Shown one piece after another: positions 8,789-17,086 of a stretch of 64,000 nucleotides of DNA. Source of the stretch: Flavobacterium sp. UGB4466 (GTDB lineage Bacteria; Bacteroidota; Bacteroidia; Flavobacteriales; Flavobacteriaceae); NCBI RefSeq assembly GCF_903469665.1, contig NZ_CAGKLC010000006.1:1-64000 (forward strand), given 5' to 3'. The first letter of the stretch is position 1. Each line of letters starts with the position of its first letter. Below the pieces are notes generated by a model. It worked only from the letters and a program-made list of their open reading frames with translations. It searched no databases and was not told where the DNA came from. The position numbers were made by a program, and so were the translations under genes.

Positions 8789-9015
8789 TGTGTCATTTCG
8801 ACGAAGGAGAAATCACATAAGAAGCTCGACAAAGATTGGTGATTTCTTCGTGGGTTTTCTTTGTAAAGTTTCTTCATAGAATGGCTTGTGTGTCATTTCG
8901 ACGAAGGAGAAATCACAAACATAGCTCGATAAAGATTGGCAGTTTCTTTGCAGAGTTTCTTTATCGAGCTTCTTTGTAGAATTACTGTTGTGATTTCTCC
9001 TTCGTCGAAATGACA
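8789..9015. repeat. Dispersed palindromic repeat, copies 2a and 2b
   Basis: A lone left arm with core at 8789-8838 is followed by a complete palindrome at 8889-9015. Arms TGTCATTTCGACGAAGGAGA and its complement extend to 27 bp, and the core is AGCTCGATAAAGATTGG. Between the halves are the same TTTCTTTGNAGAG short repeats as in copy 1. A degenerate core (CTGGCAAAGATTG) follows near 9037-9050. Confidence 0.85.
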
Positions 9016-9080
9016 ATTGGGGTGTGAGAATAGGAGCCTGGCAAAGATTGAAAGTTTTTTTGTTGAGAAAAATACAGAAT

Positions 9081-9107
9081 AAAAAAAGAGAGGCAATTGC
9101 CTCTCTC
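9081..9107 (-). terminator. Intrinsic terminator of the methylmalonyl-CoA mutase transcript
   Basis: The self-complementary stem GAGAGGCAATTGCCTCTC is followed on the minus strand by seven Ts, 17 nt past the mutase stop codon. Confidence 0.85.
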
Positions 9108-9123
9108 GTAATGAATTTATCTT

Positions 9124-11262
9124 CTAATCAATTAAAATTTCTAAGATTTTAATGGCCGCTTCACTAATTTTTGTTCCTGGACCAAAGACAGCTACTGCTC
9201 CGGCATCAAAAAGGAATTGGTAATCCTGAGCAGGAATTACTCCTCCTACAATGACCATAATATCTTCGCGGCCGTGTTTTTTAAGTTCTTCAATCACCTG
9301 AGGGACTAAAGTTTTATGTCCGGCAGCAAGTGATGAAACCCCTAAGATGTGAACGTCATTTTCAACCGCTTGTTTGGCAGCTTCAGCCGGCGTCTGGAAT
9401 AGCGGACCTATGTCTACGTCGAAACCTACATCGGCATAGCCTGTTGCAACTACTTTTGCACCTCGGTCGTGTCCGTCTTGTCCCATTTTAGCAATCATAA
9501 TTCTGGGACGTCTTCCTTCTTGTTTGGCAAAGGCATCTGCTAATTGTTTTGCCTTTTCGAAATTCTCGTCATTTTTTATTGCTGCACTATACACACCGCT
9601 AAAGGATTTAATTTGTGCTTTGAATCTGCCGAATACACTTTCGAGGGCATCGCTAATCTCTCCTAAAGTCGCTCTGTTTCGGGCTGCTTCAATTGCGATT
9701 GCGAGTAAGTTGCCTTCTCCGCTCTTTGCACAATGAATTAATTTTTCGAGTGATTGATTTACTTTTTCAGTATCTCTGGTTTCTTTAATTTTTTGAAGTT
9801 GATCCACTTGTTGCTTGCGAACCATTTGGTTGTCAACATCCAGAATGTGTAGTGGATCTTCTTTTTCTAATCGGAATTGATTTACACCAACAATTATATC
9901 TTGTCCGCTGTCTATTCTGGCCTGTTTTCTTGCTGCAGCTTCTTCAATTCTTAATTTCGGAATTCCCGCTTCAATAGCTTTTGTCATCCCGCCTAATTCT
10001 TCCACTTCTTCGATAAGTTTCCAGGTGCTTTTAAGAATTTCGTCGGTTAAGCTTTCCACATAATAACTTCCTCCCCAGGGATCAACGGTTTTGGTAATTT
10101 TAGTTTCTTCTTGTAAAAAGATTTGAGTATTACGGGCAATTCTTGCCGAGAAGTCAGTAGGTAAAGCAATAGCTTCATCTAATGCGTTTGTGTGCAAGGA
10201 CTGTGTTCCTCCAAAAGCAGCTGCTGTGGCTTCGATACAGGTTCTGGCGACATTATTAAACGGATCCTGTTCGGTTAAACTCCATCCACTAGTCTGACAG
10301 TGTGTCCTCAGGGCTAAAGATTTGTCGCTTTTAGGATTGAATTGCTGCACCAGTTTTGCCCAGATCATTCGACCTGCTCTCATTTTGGCAATTTCCATAA
10401 AATGATTCATTCCGATAGCCCAAAAGAAAGACAATCGGGGAGCAAAGTCATCAATACTCATTCCGGTGGAAAGACCGGTTCTAATGTATTCCAGACCGTC
10501 GGCTAAAGTGTAGGCCAATTCGATATCGGCAGTGGCACCTGCTTCCTGCATGTGGTATCCTGAAATTGAAATAGAGTTGAATTTAGGCATTTTTTGACTC
10601 GTAAATTCGAAAATATCAGCAATGATTTTCATCGAAGGAGTCGGAGGGTAGATATAGGTGTTACGCACCATGAATTCTTTCAGAATATCGTTTTGAATGG
10701 TTCCGGATAATTTGCCAATAGCTACGCCCTGTTCTTCCGCCGCAACGATATAAAAAGCCATAATAGGTAAAACGGCTCCGTTCATAGTCATTGAAACAGA
10801 CATTTCATCAAGCGGAATCTGATCGAATAGTATTTTCATGTCTTCGACAGAATCGATGGCTACTCCGGCTTTTCCAACATCACCAACTACTCTTTCATGA
10901 TCGGAATCGTAACCACGATGGGTAGGTAAATCGAAGGCAATCGAAAGACCTTTTTGTCCGGCAGCCAAATTTCTTCTGTAAAAAGCATTACTCTCTTCAG
11001 CGGTCGAAAATCCTGCATATTGACGAATCGTCCACGGACGTCTTACATACATGGTAGCGTAAGGCCCGCGCAAGTTGGGTGCAAACCCGGCTCCAAAATC
11101 AAGAAATTCTAAATCTTCAAGATCCTTTTCAGAATATCTCTTTTTGAGCTCAATTCCTTCGGCCGTGGTGAAGTTGTGAGTTCCGGGTTCTGAGTTATGT
11201 GTCAGTTCGTCTAACTTTTCACGGTTAACATCTAACTTAATATGTGTAAGGTCTTTTCTCAA
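9124..11262 (-). CDS. mutB: Methylmalonyl-CoA mutase, large (catalytic) subunit
   Basis: Adenosylcobalamin-dependent interconversion of succinyl-CoA and methylmalonyl-CoA, in propionate metabolism. An N-terminal TIM-barrel domain ([31 protein letters not shown]) is followed by a C-terminal B12-binding domain whose DGHDRG motif supplies the lower axial ligand His598. At 712 residues it is of normal length. The first ~35 residues are poorly conserved: residues about 21-31 ([11 protein letters not shown]) are encoded by a repeat-like DNA stretch (AACTCAGAACCCGGAACTCA). The small subunit lies upstream at 11840-13204, separated by a toxin-antitoxin pair. Confidence 0.96.
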   Translation of the reverse strand: MRKDLTHIKLDVNREKLDELTHNSEPGTHNFTTAEGIELKKRYSEKDLEDLEFLDFGAGFAPNLRGPYATMYVRRPWTIRQYAGFSTAEESNAFYRRNLAAGQKGLSIAFDLPTHRGYDSDHERVVGDVGKAGVAIDSVEDMKILFDQIPLDEMSVSMTMNGAVLPIMAFYIVAAEEQGVAIGKLSGTIQNDILKEFMVRNTYIYPPTPSMKIIADIFEFTSQKMPKFNSISISGYHMQEAGATADIELAYTLADGLEYIRTGLSTGMSIDDFAPRLSFFWAIGMNHFMEIAKMRAGRMIWAKLVQQFNPKSDKSLALRTHCQTSGWSLTEQDPFNNVARTCIEATAAAFGGTQSLHTNALDEAIALPTDFSARIARNTQIFLQEETKITKTVDPWGGSYYVESLTDEILKSTWKLIEEVEELGGMTKAIEAGIPKLRIEEAAARKQARIDSGQDIIVGVNQFRLEKEDPLHILDVDNQMVRKQQVDQLQKIKETRDTEKVNQSLEKLIHCAKSGEGNLLAIAIEAARNRATLGEISDALESVFGRFKAQIKSFSGVYSAAIKNDENFEKAKQLADAFAKQEGRRPRIMIAKMGQDGHDRGAKVVATGYADVGFDVDIGPLFQTPAEAAKQAVENDVHILGVSSLAAGHKTLVPQVIEELKKHGREDIMVIVGGVIPAQDYQFLFDAGAVAVFGPGTKISEAAIKILEILID

Positions 11263-11277
11263 TTGTAAAAATGTTAT

Positions 11278-11569
11278 TTAGAATAAGTTTAATTCACTAT
11301 CTCTCGATGTGTGAAAAATAGATTTAATTACGATGCTGTTTTTATAAATAGAATAATGTATCGCGTATGGAAACGTTTTTAAAAATAGGATTCGAATATT
11401 GTCATATCTAATCTGAAAAGATAATGTGTTACTTTTGAGGATTGAGATACTTTTTTTAAAAGAATCATTAAATCTGTTACCTAATTTTGGATGTATATTT
11501 TTATAATAAAGGCAAGAAGTTTTTATAATCTGCCTTTGCCTCTTCAATAATGACTATTTTATCGATCAT
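11278..11569 (-). pseudogene. ParE/RelE-superfamily toxin, frameshifted
   Basis: The gene appears to start with ATG at 11569, overlapping the antitoxin stop by 11 nt (ATGATCGATAA). It reads MIDKIVIIEEAKADYKN and then runs out of frame to a stop at 11501-11503. The rest of the toxin (SCLYYKNIHPKLGNRF onward to FPYAIHYSIYKN..IVIKSIFHTSRD) is in the next frame. Removing one T near 11518 joins them into a 96-residue ParE-like protein of normal length. The C-terminal part is an open frame from a TTG at 11547, but a protein starting there would lack the first beta-strand and helix. Probably inactive, unless the extra base is a sequencing error. Confidence 0.75.
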
Positions 11570-11795
11570 TTTCGATTTCTTTTAAAAAATCATCAATGTC
11601 AGAGACATTATCAGGGTTTTTTAAATAGTTTTCGGTTCTTTCTCTAACCTGATCAATTTGCCATTGTGGAATTTTATAGTCATCATGCTGTACCGGTAAA
11701 ATAATTACTTCAACTTCATTTGCTACAAAATCCTCCGGCAGAATTACAGTTACAGAATGATTTTTAACGGATAGTATTTGTCTGATCGCTTCCAT
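11559..11795 (-). CDS. Antitoxin component of a ParDE/RelBE-like pair
   Basis: A 78-residue protein. The first half (ILSVKNHSVTVILPEDFVA..EVEVIILP) has the beta-rich look of AbrB-like or DUF2281-type antitoxin N-termini. The acidic, helical second half (IDDFLKEIEN) is typical of the toxin-wrapping tail. It overlaps the toxin start by 11 nt, the usual coupling in such operons. It lies between the two methylmalonyl-CoA mutase genes. The toxin partner is frameshifted, so the antitoxin may be a relic; its own frame is intact. Confidence 0.75.
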   Translation of the reverse strand: MEAIRQILSVKNHSVTVILPEDFVANEVEVIILPVQHDDYKIPQWQIDQVRERTENYLKNPDNVSDIDDFLKEIENDR

Positions 11796-11839
11796 AATTA
11801 TTTTGATTTATACTCAAATATAGTTATTTGAAATTAATT

Positions 11840-13204
11840 TCATTCAAGCTCCAATCGCTCCTGCTCCAGTTTTTCGGCTAATCTTTTTTCTATTATTGGA
11901 GTAATTAATGTTTTTCTCGGTTTTATTTTTACGAAAGGAAACAATTCTAAATCATGTTTCATTTTGTCTTCTTTGTTCGGATGTTTGTTGGTACCTAACA
12001 GAATTTCCTTTTTTGAATCGAATAATTCCTGTTCTTTTGCAGCACTTTCCTGAATTTTCTTCTTGATCGTTCCGTCATTTAAAAGTTTTAAGAATCCTCC
12101 GTTTGCTTCAATGTCTTTAAACAACGTTAAACTTTTTTCGGCCAGCTGCATCGTCAGACTTTCAATGTAATAACTTCCGTCTGCCGGATTATCAACCTTG
12201 TCAAAGTAACTTTCGTGTTTTAAAACCAGTAATTGATTGCGGGCAATACGATCGCCAAATTCATTGTCTTTATGATACAAAGAATCGTAAGGCAGGTTGG
12301 CTACAGCATCTGCACCGCCTAAAATAGCCGACATGCATTCTGTGGTTGTGCGCAACATGTTAACATTGTAATCGTAAATCGTTTTATTTCGTTTGGTAGG
12401 AGTTACTACTAAATGACATTCTAAGTCAGGGTTATATTCAGCAGCGATTAATTTGAAAAGCATGCGCAAGGCACGAAGTTTCGCAATTTCGAAGAAATAA
12501 TTTGTTCCTACTGAAACTTCAAAAACAATTGGTTTTAAAGTATTCGGAAAGCGGTTCAAATATTCATTGGCATGAGCCAAACTATAAGCAATTTGCTGCG
12601 TGATAGTAGCGCCTGCATTTTGATACAAACCCGAGTCGATACTTAAAAATGAAATATTGGTTGTTGCTTTTGAAATTTTTTCCAGACCTTCAAAATTATT
12701 TTTATCTGCTGTAGAAAACCAGTTTCCTTCTCTTGCCAATTGTCCAATAGGGTCAATATTGCAGTAAAAAGTGGCCTTCTTCTGAATTGAAATCTCGTCC
12801 AATAGCTTTACGAAATCGATTGAAATGAAATTCAGATTAAAGTAAACAATTCTATTTTCTAAAGGAAGTGTCTCTAGTAATTTTTGAACATCAATGGTTT
12901 TGTCTTCAATTGTGAAACGCAGGCTTTCAGCGCCTCTTTCAATTGTATTGATGGCTCTCTGAATTGATTTGTCAATGTCATAAACAAAAATGTTCTGGCA
13001 AATTTTAAAGTTGGATACCTGAGTTTTTACCGTTGCGGCCTTTGTAAATTCATCTGTGTGGTAAAATGGTTTTACCTGAATGTCTTCAGGAGAATTCCAA
13101 ATTACAGTTTGGTTGTAATCGGCTCCATCTAATTCAAACTGAATTTTTTGTTTCCATTGTTTGGATGAAATCGGACTAAAATCGTCGAACAGGGTAGTGG
13201 CCAT
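11840..13204 (-). CDS. mutA: Methylmalonyl-CoA mutase, small subunit
   Basis: Non-catalytic partner of the large subunit. It has the mutase barrel fold (DFSPISSKQWKQKIQFELDG at the N-terminus, DSGLYQNAGATITQQIAYSLAHANEYL, and RMLFKLIAAEYNPD) but lacks the DxHxxG cobalamin ligand motif. It ends soon after the barrel, giving 454 residues from the MATTLFDD start. That ATG (13202-13204) is preferred over a frame extending to 13252, which would run into the upstream divIC gene. It is transcribed just after divIC (16 nt) and before the toxin-antitoxin pair and the large subunit. Confidence 0.92.
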   Translation of the reverse strand: MATTLFDDFSPISSKQWKQKIQFELDGADYNQTVIWNSPEDIQVKPFYHTDEFTKAATVKTQVSNFKICQNIFVYDIDKSIQRAINTIERGAESLRFTIEDKTIDVQKLLETLPLENRIVYFNLNFISIDFVKLLDEISIQKKATFYCNIDPIGQLAREGNWFSTADKNNFEGLEKISKATTNISFLSIDSGLYQNAGATITQQIAYSLAHANEYLNRFPNTLKPIVFEVSVGTNYFFEIAKLRALRMLFKLIAAEYNPDLECHLVVTPTKRNKTIYDYNVNMLRTTTECMSAILGGADAVANLPYDSLYHKDNEFGDRIARNQLLVLKHESYFDKVDNPADGSYYIESLTMQLAEKSLTLFKDIEANGGFLKLLNDGTIKKKIQESAAKEQELFDSKKEILLGTNKHPNKEDKMKHDLELFPFVKIKPRKTLITPIIEKRLAEKLEQERLELE

Positions 13205-13220
13205 TGTGTATTTTTTCGGG

Positions 13221-13553
13221 TTATTCTTTATCTTGAATGGTATCTCCTTCAAAATGTATGATGTAAATATCTTCGCTGTCTTTTTTCATAAAGTACTTTT
13301 CGCGGGCATATTTTTCAATTTGTTCAGGATTTTTGAGCTGTTTGATCTGTTCCTGATCTTTTTTTATTTCGTCCTGATAGTATTTTTTATTGTCTTGTAA
13401 TTCATGAATCTGGTTGTCCAGAAAACGATGATCAAAATAAGAATAATTATCTAAGAATAACATCCATATTACAAAAAAGAGCAACACCCAAACGTATTTG
13501 TTGCCCAGGAGTTTAAACCATTTTTTGTCTCTATATGGGTTTTTTATTTTCAT
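13221..13553 (-). CDS. DivIC/FtsB-family septum formation initiator
   Basis: A small bitopic division protein of 110 residues. A basic cytoplasmic N-terminus is followed by one membrane segment (about residues 20-38, YVWVLLFFVIWMLFL), an extracytoplasmic coiled coil (about 45-75), and the DivIC signature QIEKYAREKYFMKK. It bridges early and late divisome proteins. It sits 16 nt upstream of mutA and is probably cotranscribed, an arrangement without an obvious functional link. Confident from topology plus the conserved AREKYFMKK block. Confidence 0.9.
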   Translation of the reverse strand: MKIKNPYRDKKWFKLLGNKYVWVLLFFVIWMLFLDNYSYFDHRFLDNQIHELQDNKKYYQDEIKKDQEQIKQLKNPEQIEKYAREKYFMKKDSEDIYIIHFEGDTIQDKE

Positions 13554-13611
13554 TTAACCGATTGCGTTTTATAATTTCGATTGATGTTTTGGTTGTGATA
13601 GAAGTGATACT

Positions 13612-13640
13612 CCTTTTGTGCCATTGTCAGGCACAAAAGG
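13612..13640. other. Perfect inverted repeat between udk and divIC
   Basis: CCTTTTGTGCC (13612-13622) and GGCACAAAAGG (13630-13640) form an 11-bp perfect stem with a 7-nt loop. No T-run follows on either strand, so it is not a standard terminator. It could be an operator or an mRNA processing or stability element within the udk-divIC interval. Confidence 0.6.
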
Positions 13641-13685
13641 TGAAATGGATCTTCTAAGTTTGATGCATTAAATTTACAATAAAAA

Positions 13686-14294
13686 TTATAAAATTCGCTG
13701 ATTAATTACAGCCCGGACTACATCTATGGCCACGGTATTGTATTTGTCGTTTGGAATTATAATGTCGGCGAAAGCCTTAGAAGGTTCTATAAACTGTTCG
13801 TGCATTGGCTTTAAGGTGTTTTGATAACGTGTTAAAACCTCGTCAATATCACGTCCGCGTTCTGAAATGTCTCTTTTTAAACGACGGATTAATCTTTCGT
13901 CTGAATCGGCATGAACAAAAATTTTGATGTCAAAAAGATCACGTAACTCCGGATTGGTCAGAATTAAAATTCCCTCAACAATCATTACTTTTCTTGGGTG
14001 AGTTGAAACTGTATCATCGGTTCTGTTGTGCTGTATGAAAGAATATACAGGCTGGTCTATCGTTTCACCTGCTTTTAATGCTTTAAGGTGTTTTACCAGT
14101 AATTCAAAATCGATCGCACGCGGGTGGTCGAAATTGATTAATGCTCTTTCGTCAAATGACAAATTGTTAGTCTCTTTATAATACGAATCCTGAGAGATTA
14201 CACCCACTTCTGTGTCTGGTAATTCATTCATGATTTGGTGTACTACTGTCGTTTTTCCACTTCCTGTTCCTCCTGCAAGTCCAATAATGAGCAT
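13686..14294 (-). CDS. udk: Uridine kinase
   Basis: Phosphorylates uridine and cytidine to UMP and CMP in pyrimidine salvage. The Walker A motif GGTGSGKTT is at residues 8-16. DSYY, NFDHPRAIDF and the VEGILIL Walker B-like strand follow in the expected order, and the RLIRRLKRDISERGRD lid is complete. Length (202) matches the family. It is transcribed towards divIC and the mutase genes, 132 nt away with a non-terminator inverted repeat in between, so read-through is possible. Confidence 0.95.
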   Translation of the reverse strand: MLIIGLAGGTGSGKTTVVHQIMNELPDTEVGVISQDSYYKETNNLSFDERALINFDHPRAIDFELLVKHLKALKAGETIDQPVYSFIQHNRTDDTVSTHPRKVMIVEGILILTNPELRDLFDIKIFVHADSDERLIRRLKRDISERGRDIDEVLTRYQNTLKPMHEQFIEPSKAFADIIIPNDKYNTVAIDVVRAVINQRIL

Positions 14295-14424
14295 AAAATT
14301 TGTGTTATATATTTGTTCAGCAAAAATAATAATTTAAGTGGATTCCTAATGGAATCCGAACTTTAAAATTGAATTTATGCGGATAAGTTTAACTTAGGTT
14401 TTGAAAGGATTACGAGAACTATGC

Positions 14425-14457
14425 AAAAAAAATCCCGATAGCAATGCCATCGGGATT
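14425..14457 (-). terminator. Intrinsic terminator of the dienoyl-CoA reductase-like gene
   Basis: Stem AATCCCGAT / ATCGGGATT (14431-14439 and 14449-14457), followed on the minus strand by a run of Ts, about 55 nt past the SDR stop codon. Confidence 0.8.
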
Positions 14458-14512
14458 TGGTGCAATCAGTATAGTTTTAATAAAATATTCTGAATTTAGT
14501 AAGCACTTGTAA

Positions 14513-15394
14513 TTATTTATTCTTTTTTGCTTTAATCATCATTTCAAGCTGATCCCAAAGTTCTTCCGGGATTGCTTCCAGTAAATTAAATTGTCCGGCA
14601 CCTTTTAACCACTCTCCGCCATCAATTGTAATAACGTCTCCATTTACATAAGCTGAAAAATCTGAAACTAAATAAGCTGCCAGATTGGCCAATTCCTGAT
14701 GATCGCCTACACGTTTCAATGGTACTTTTTTAGCCATATCGAATTTTTCGGCAAGATCTCCCGGTAATAATCGGTCCCAGGCTCCTTTTGTAGGGAATGG
14801 TCCCGGAGCAATCGCGTTAGAACGAATTCCGTATTTTGCCCATTCAACGGCCAAACTGCGTGTCATTGCCAGTACTCCCGCTTTTGCGGTTGCACTTGGT
14901 ACTACATAGGCCGAACCTGTCCAGGCATAAGTTGTAACAATATTTAAAATCGTAGCAGAGGTTTGTTTGGTGTCAATCCAGTGTTTTCCAAATGCAAGTG
15001 TACAGTTTTTTGTACCTTTTAATACAATATCAATAACGGTATCAAAAGCATTCGCAGATAAACGTTCTGTTGGTGAGATGAAATTTCCGGCTGCATTGTT
15101 CAAAAGAACATCTACTTTTCCAAAAGTTTTTAAAACTTCCTGAAGCATGTTTTCCACTTCTTCGTAATGACGAACATCACATTGAAGCGGTAAACATTTT
15201 CCTCCGGTTTCCGTTTCAAGTTCAGTGGCGGTGTTTTTAAGCTTTTCTAAATCTCTTGAAGTAATGGCTACCTGAGCCCCTAATTCTAAAAAGTATTTGG
15301 TCATGGCTTTTCCTAAACCGCTTCCTCCACCTGTAACAACAATGACTTTGCCTTTTAAAGCGTCATCTCTTAACATTTTATCTGTATAGCTCAT
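14513..15394 (-). CDS. SDR oxidoreductase, 2,4-dienoyl-CoA reductase-like
   Basis: A short-chain dehydrogenase of 293 residues. The glycine-rich NAD(P) motif VVTGGGSGLGKA is near residues 19-30 and NNAAGNF is present. The segment SAYVVPSATAKAGVLAMTRS has the active-site lysine but lacks the classical YxxxK spacing, as in the peroxisomal and mitochondrial dienoyl-CoA reductase group; APGPFPTKGAWDRL follows. This points to reduction of unsaturated acyl-CoA in beta-oxidation, though substrate assignment within SDRs is weak from sequence. Monocistronic with its own terminator. Confidence 0.82.
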   Translation of the reverse strand: MSYTDKMLRDDALKGKVIVVTGGGSGLGKAMTKYFLELGAQVAITSRDLEKLKNTATELETETGGKCLPLQCDVRHYEEVENMLQEVLKTFGKVDVLLNNAAGNFISPTERLSANAFDTVIDIVLKGTKNCTLAFGKHWIDTKQTSATILNIVTTYAWTGSAYVVPSATAKAGVLAMTRSLAVEWAKYGIRSNAIAPGPFPTKGAWDRLLPGDLAEKFDMAKKVPLKRVGDHQELANLAAYLVSDFSAYVNGDVITIDGGEWLKGAGQFNLLEAIPEELWDQLEMMIKAKKNK

Positions 15395-15471
15395 ATGTAT
15401 TTCTTTTTATTACAATATTAATTAAATAAATAGGATGCACGCATAATAATGTTATAAAATTTTAATAAACT

Positions 15472-16599
15472 TTAAATATCACCTAATTTTTTTGCGGCTG
15501 CTTCCAGTGTAAAATTGTCTTTAGCAAAGCAAAAGCGGATGAGCTTTTGATCTTTGTGGTCGGAATAGAAAGTAGAAATCGGAATTGCGGCGACACCATG
15601 TTCTGTGATTAATTTTTTACAGAAAGTAACATCGTCATCGGTTGAAATAGTAGCATAAGAAGCCACCTGAAAATAAGTTCCTTCGCAAGGTTTTAATTCG
15701 AACCGGCTATTTTGAAGCAGTTTCTGGAAGTAATCTCTTTTTTCCTGATAGAACTTTCCAAGTAAATTGACATCAACAATCTTCAGATATTGACTGATGG
15801 CAGCTTGTGAAATGCTGTTCACACTAAAAACCAGAAACTGATGTACTTTTTTAATTTCCTTCATTAAATGTTCCGGAGCAACGCTGTAGCCAATTTTCCA
15901 TCCCGTAATATGGAATGATTTTCCAAAAGAAGAAACCATGATACAACGGTTTAAAAGAAAATCTTTGGTATGTGCCGAAATGTGTTTTTCTTCAAAAGTA
16001 ATGTATTCGTAAACTTCATCAGACAGAACAAGGAGATTAGGATGTTTGGATAATAATCTCTCTAAGTGAGAAAAATCATCCTGAGTCAAAATTTTACCTG
16101 TTGGATTGTGCGGATTGTTGATGATAATCATCTTCGTTTTTGAAGAACAGGCTTTTTCTATTGTTTCCCAGTTTGGGGTATAATCATCGTTTAAAGCGAC
16201 ACGAACAGGTTTTGCGTTGCACAATAAAACAGGAGATTCATACGAATCATAGCTCGGATCCAGGATGATGACTTCATCACCGGTTTTAACCAAAGCCAAA
16301 ATTGTAGTGAAAATTCCCTGAGTGGCTCCCGCTGTTACCAGGATTTCGGTTTCCGGTCGAATGGTTCGGCCATAGGATTTTTGAACCAATTGTGCTATTT
16401 GTTCCATCAATGGGGGAAATCCTGCCATTGGAGTATATTGATGCACGTTTTCTTTTGCTAATCTCGCAATGATATCGGTCAATCTTTCATCAACAGGGAA
16501 ATTCGGGAATCCTTGCGAAAGATTTATGGCGTTGTATTCCGATGCCATTTTAGACATGACCGTAAAAATACTTGTCGTTACATTGGGAAGTTTACTCAT
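15472..16599 (-). CDS. Class I/II pyridoxal-phosphate aminotransferase (methionine/kynurenine type)
   Basis: A fold-type I aminotransferase of 375 residues. The PLP lysine is Lys227 in SSFGKSFHITGWKIG. NNPHNPTGK (about 161-169), the cofactor aspartate in LSDEVYEY and the N-terminal INLSQGFPNFP are the features of the YbdL/kynurenine aminotransferase subgroup, which in bacteria often acts on methionine or aromatic amino acids. Adjacent genes (TonB-like, SDR) give no pathway context. Family certain; substrate inferred only from subgroup resemblance. Confidence 0.88.
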   Translation of the reverse strand: MSKLPNVTTSIFTVMSKMASEYNAINLSQGFPNFPVDERLTDIIARLAKENVHQYTPMAGFPPLMEQIAQLVQKSYGRTIRPETEILVTAGATQGIFTTILALVKTGDEVIILDPSYDSYESPVLLCNAKPVRVALNDDYTPNWETIEKACSSKTKMIIINNPHNPTGKILTQDDFSHLERLLSKHPNLLVLSDEVYEYITFEEKHISAHTKDFLLNRCIMVSSFGKSFHITGWKIGYSVAPEHLMKEIKKVHQFLVFSVNSISQAAISQYLKIVDVNLLGKFYQEKRDYFQKLLQNSRFELKPCEGTYFQVASYATISTDDDVTFCKKLITEHGVAAIPISTFYSDHKDQKLIRFCFAKDNFTLEAAAKKLGDI

Positions 16600-16649
16600 G
16601 ATAAAGTTTGATTAGGGGGAAACTTGTGAGTGATATAGGGGAATCTTGT

Positions 16650-17066
16650 CTAGCTTATGGTTATCGCGCCTGTATTCAAGGTTCTTACTTCTTTTTCTTT
16701 ATGTTTACCGGGCTTCCATTTTGCAGCAGACTTTAAAACACGTATTGCTTCATCTCCAGTTTTAAAGCCAAGATCTCTTATGATCTTTATATCGCTAACA
16801 GAACCGTCTTTTTCGATGATAAAAGTGAAGTAGACTTTTCCTTTTAGAGTTGGTTTTTCAACGGGTTTTATAAAATTTCTGTTAAGGAAGGAAGTGAATT
16901 CAGTGACACCGCCAGGGTATTCGGGTTTTACCTCTATTCCATTGAGATCATAAATAGTATCGTCATTCGAAATTGAACTTGCTGTTGTTTTTTCAGATTC
17001 TTTATTGGTTTGCGAAAATGTAATTTGAACAAAGCAGATCAGAAGTAGAAGAAGAAACTTTTTCAT
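16650..17066 (-). CDS. Secreted TonB C-terminal domain protein
   Basis: A 138-residue protein with a signal peptide (about 1-18, ending in TFSQ) and a single TonB C-terminal fold at about 50-138 (GVTEFTSFLNRNFIKP, GKVYFTFIIEKDGSVSDIKI, and AIRVLKSAAKWKPGKHKEKE). There is no N-terminal transmembrane anchor or proline-rich spacer, so it cannot span the periplasm like classical TonB. Such minimal TonB-domain proteins are frequent in Bacteroidota and their role is unclear. It lies between the aminotransferase and the RsmI-like gene, both co-directional. Confidence 0.85.
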   Translation of the reverse strand: MKKFLLLLLICFVQITFSQTNKESEKTTASSISNDDTIYDLNGIEVKPEYPGGVTEFTSFLNRNFIKPVEKPTLKGKVYFTFIIEKDGSVSDIKIIRDLGFKTGDEAIRVLKSAAKWKPGKHKEKEVRTLNTGAITIS

Positions 17067-17086
17067 TATGAATACGGTTTAATGGT

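Noticed and set aside
8150..9096. Small plus- and minus-strand frames of 60-70 codons in the palindromic repeat region
   Set aside because: They are translations of the repeat arms (for example CHFDEG, SSYVCDFSFVEMTHK) and recur only because the DNA repeats.
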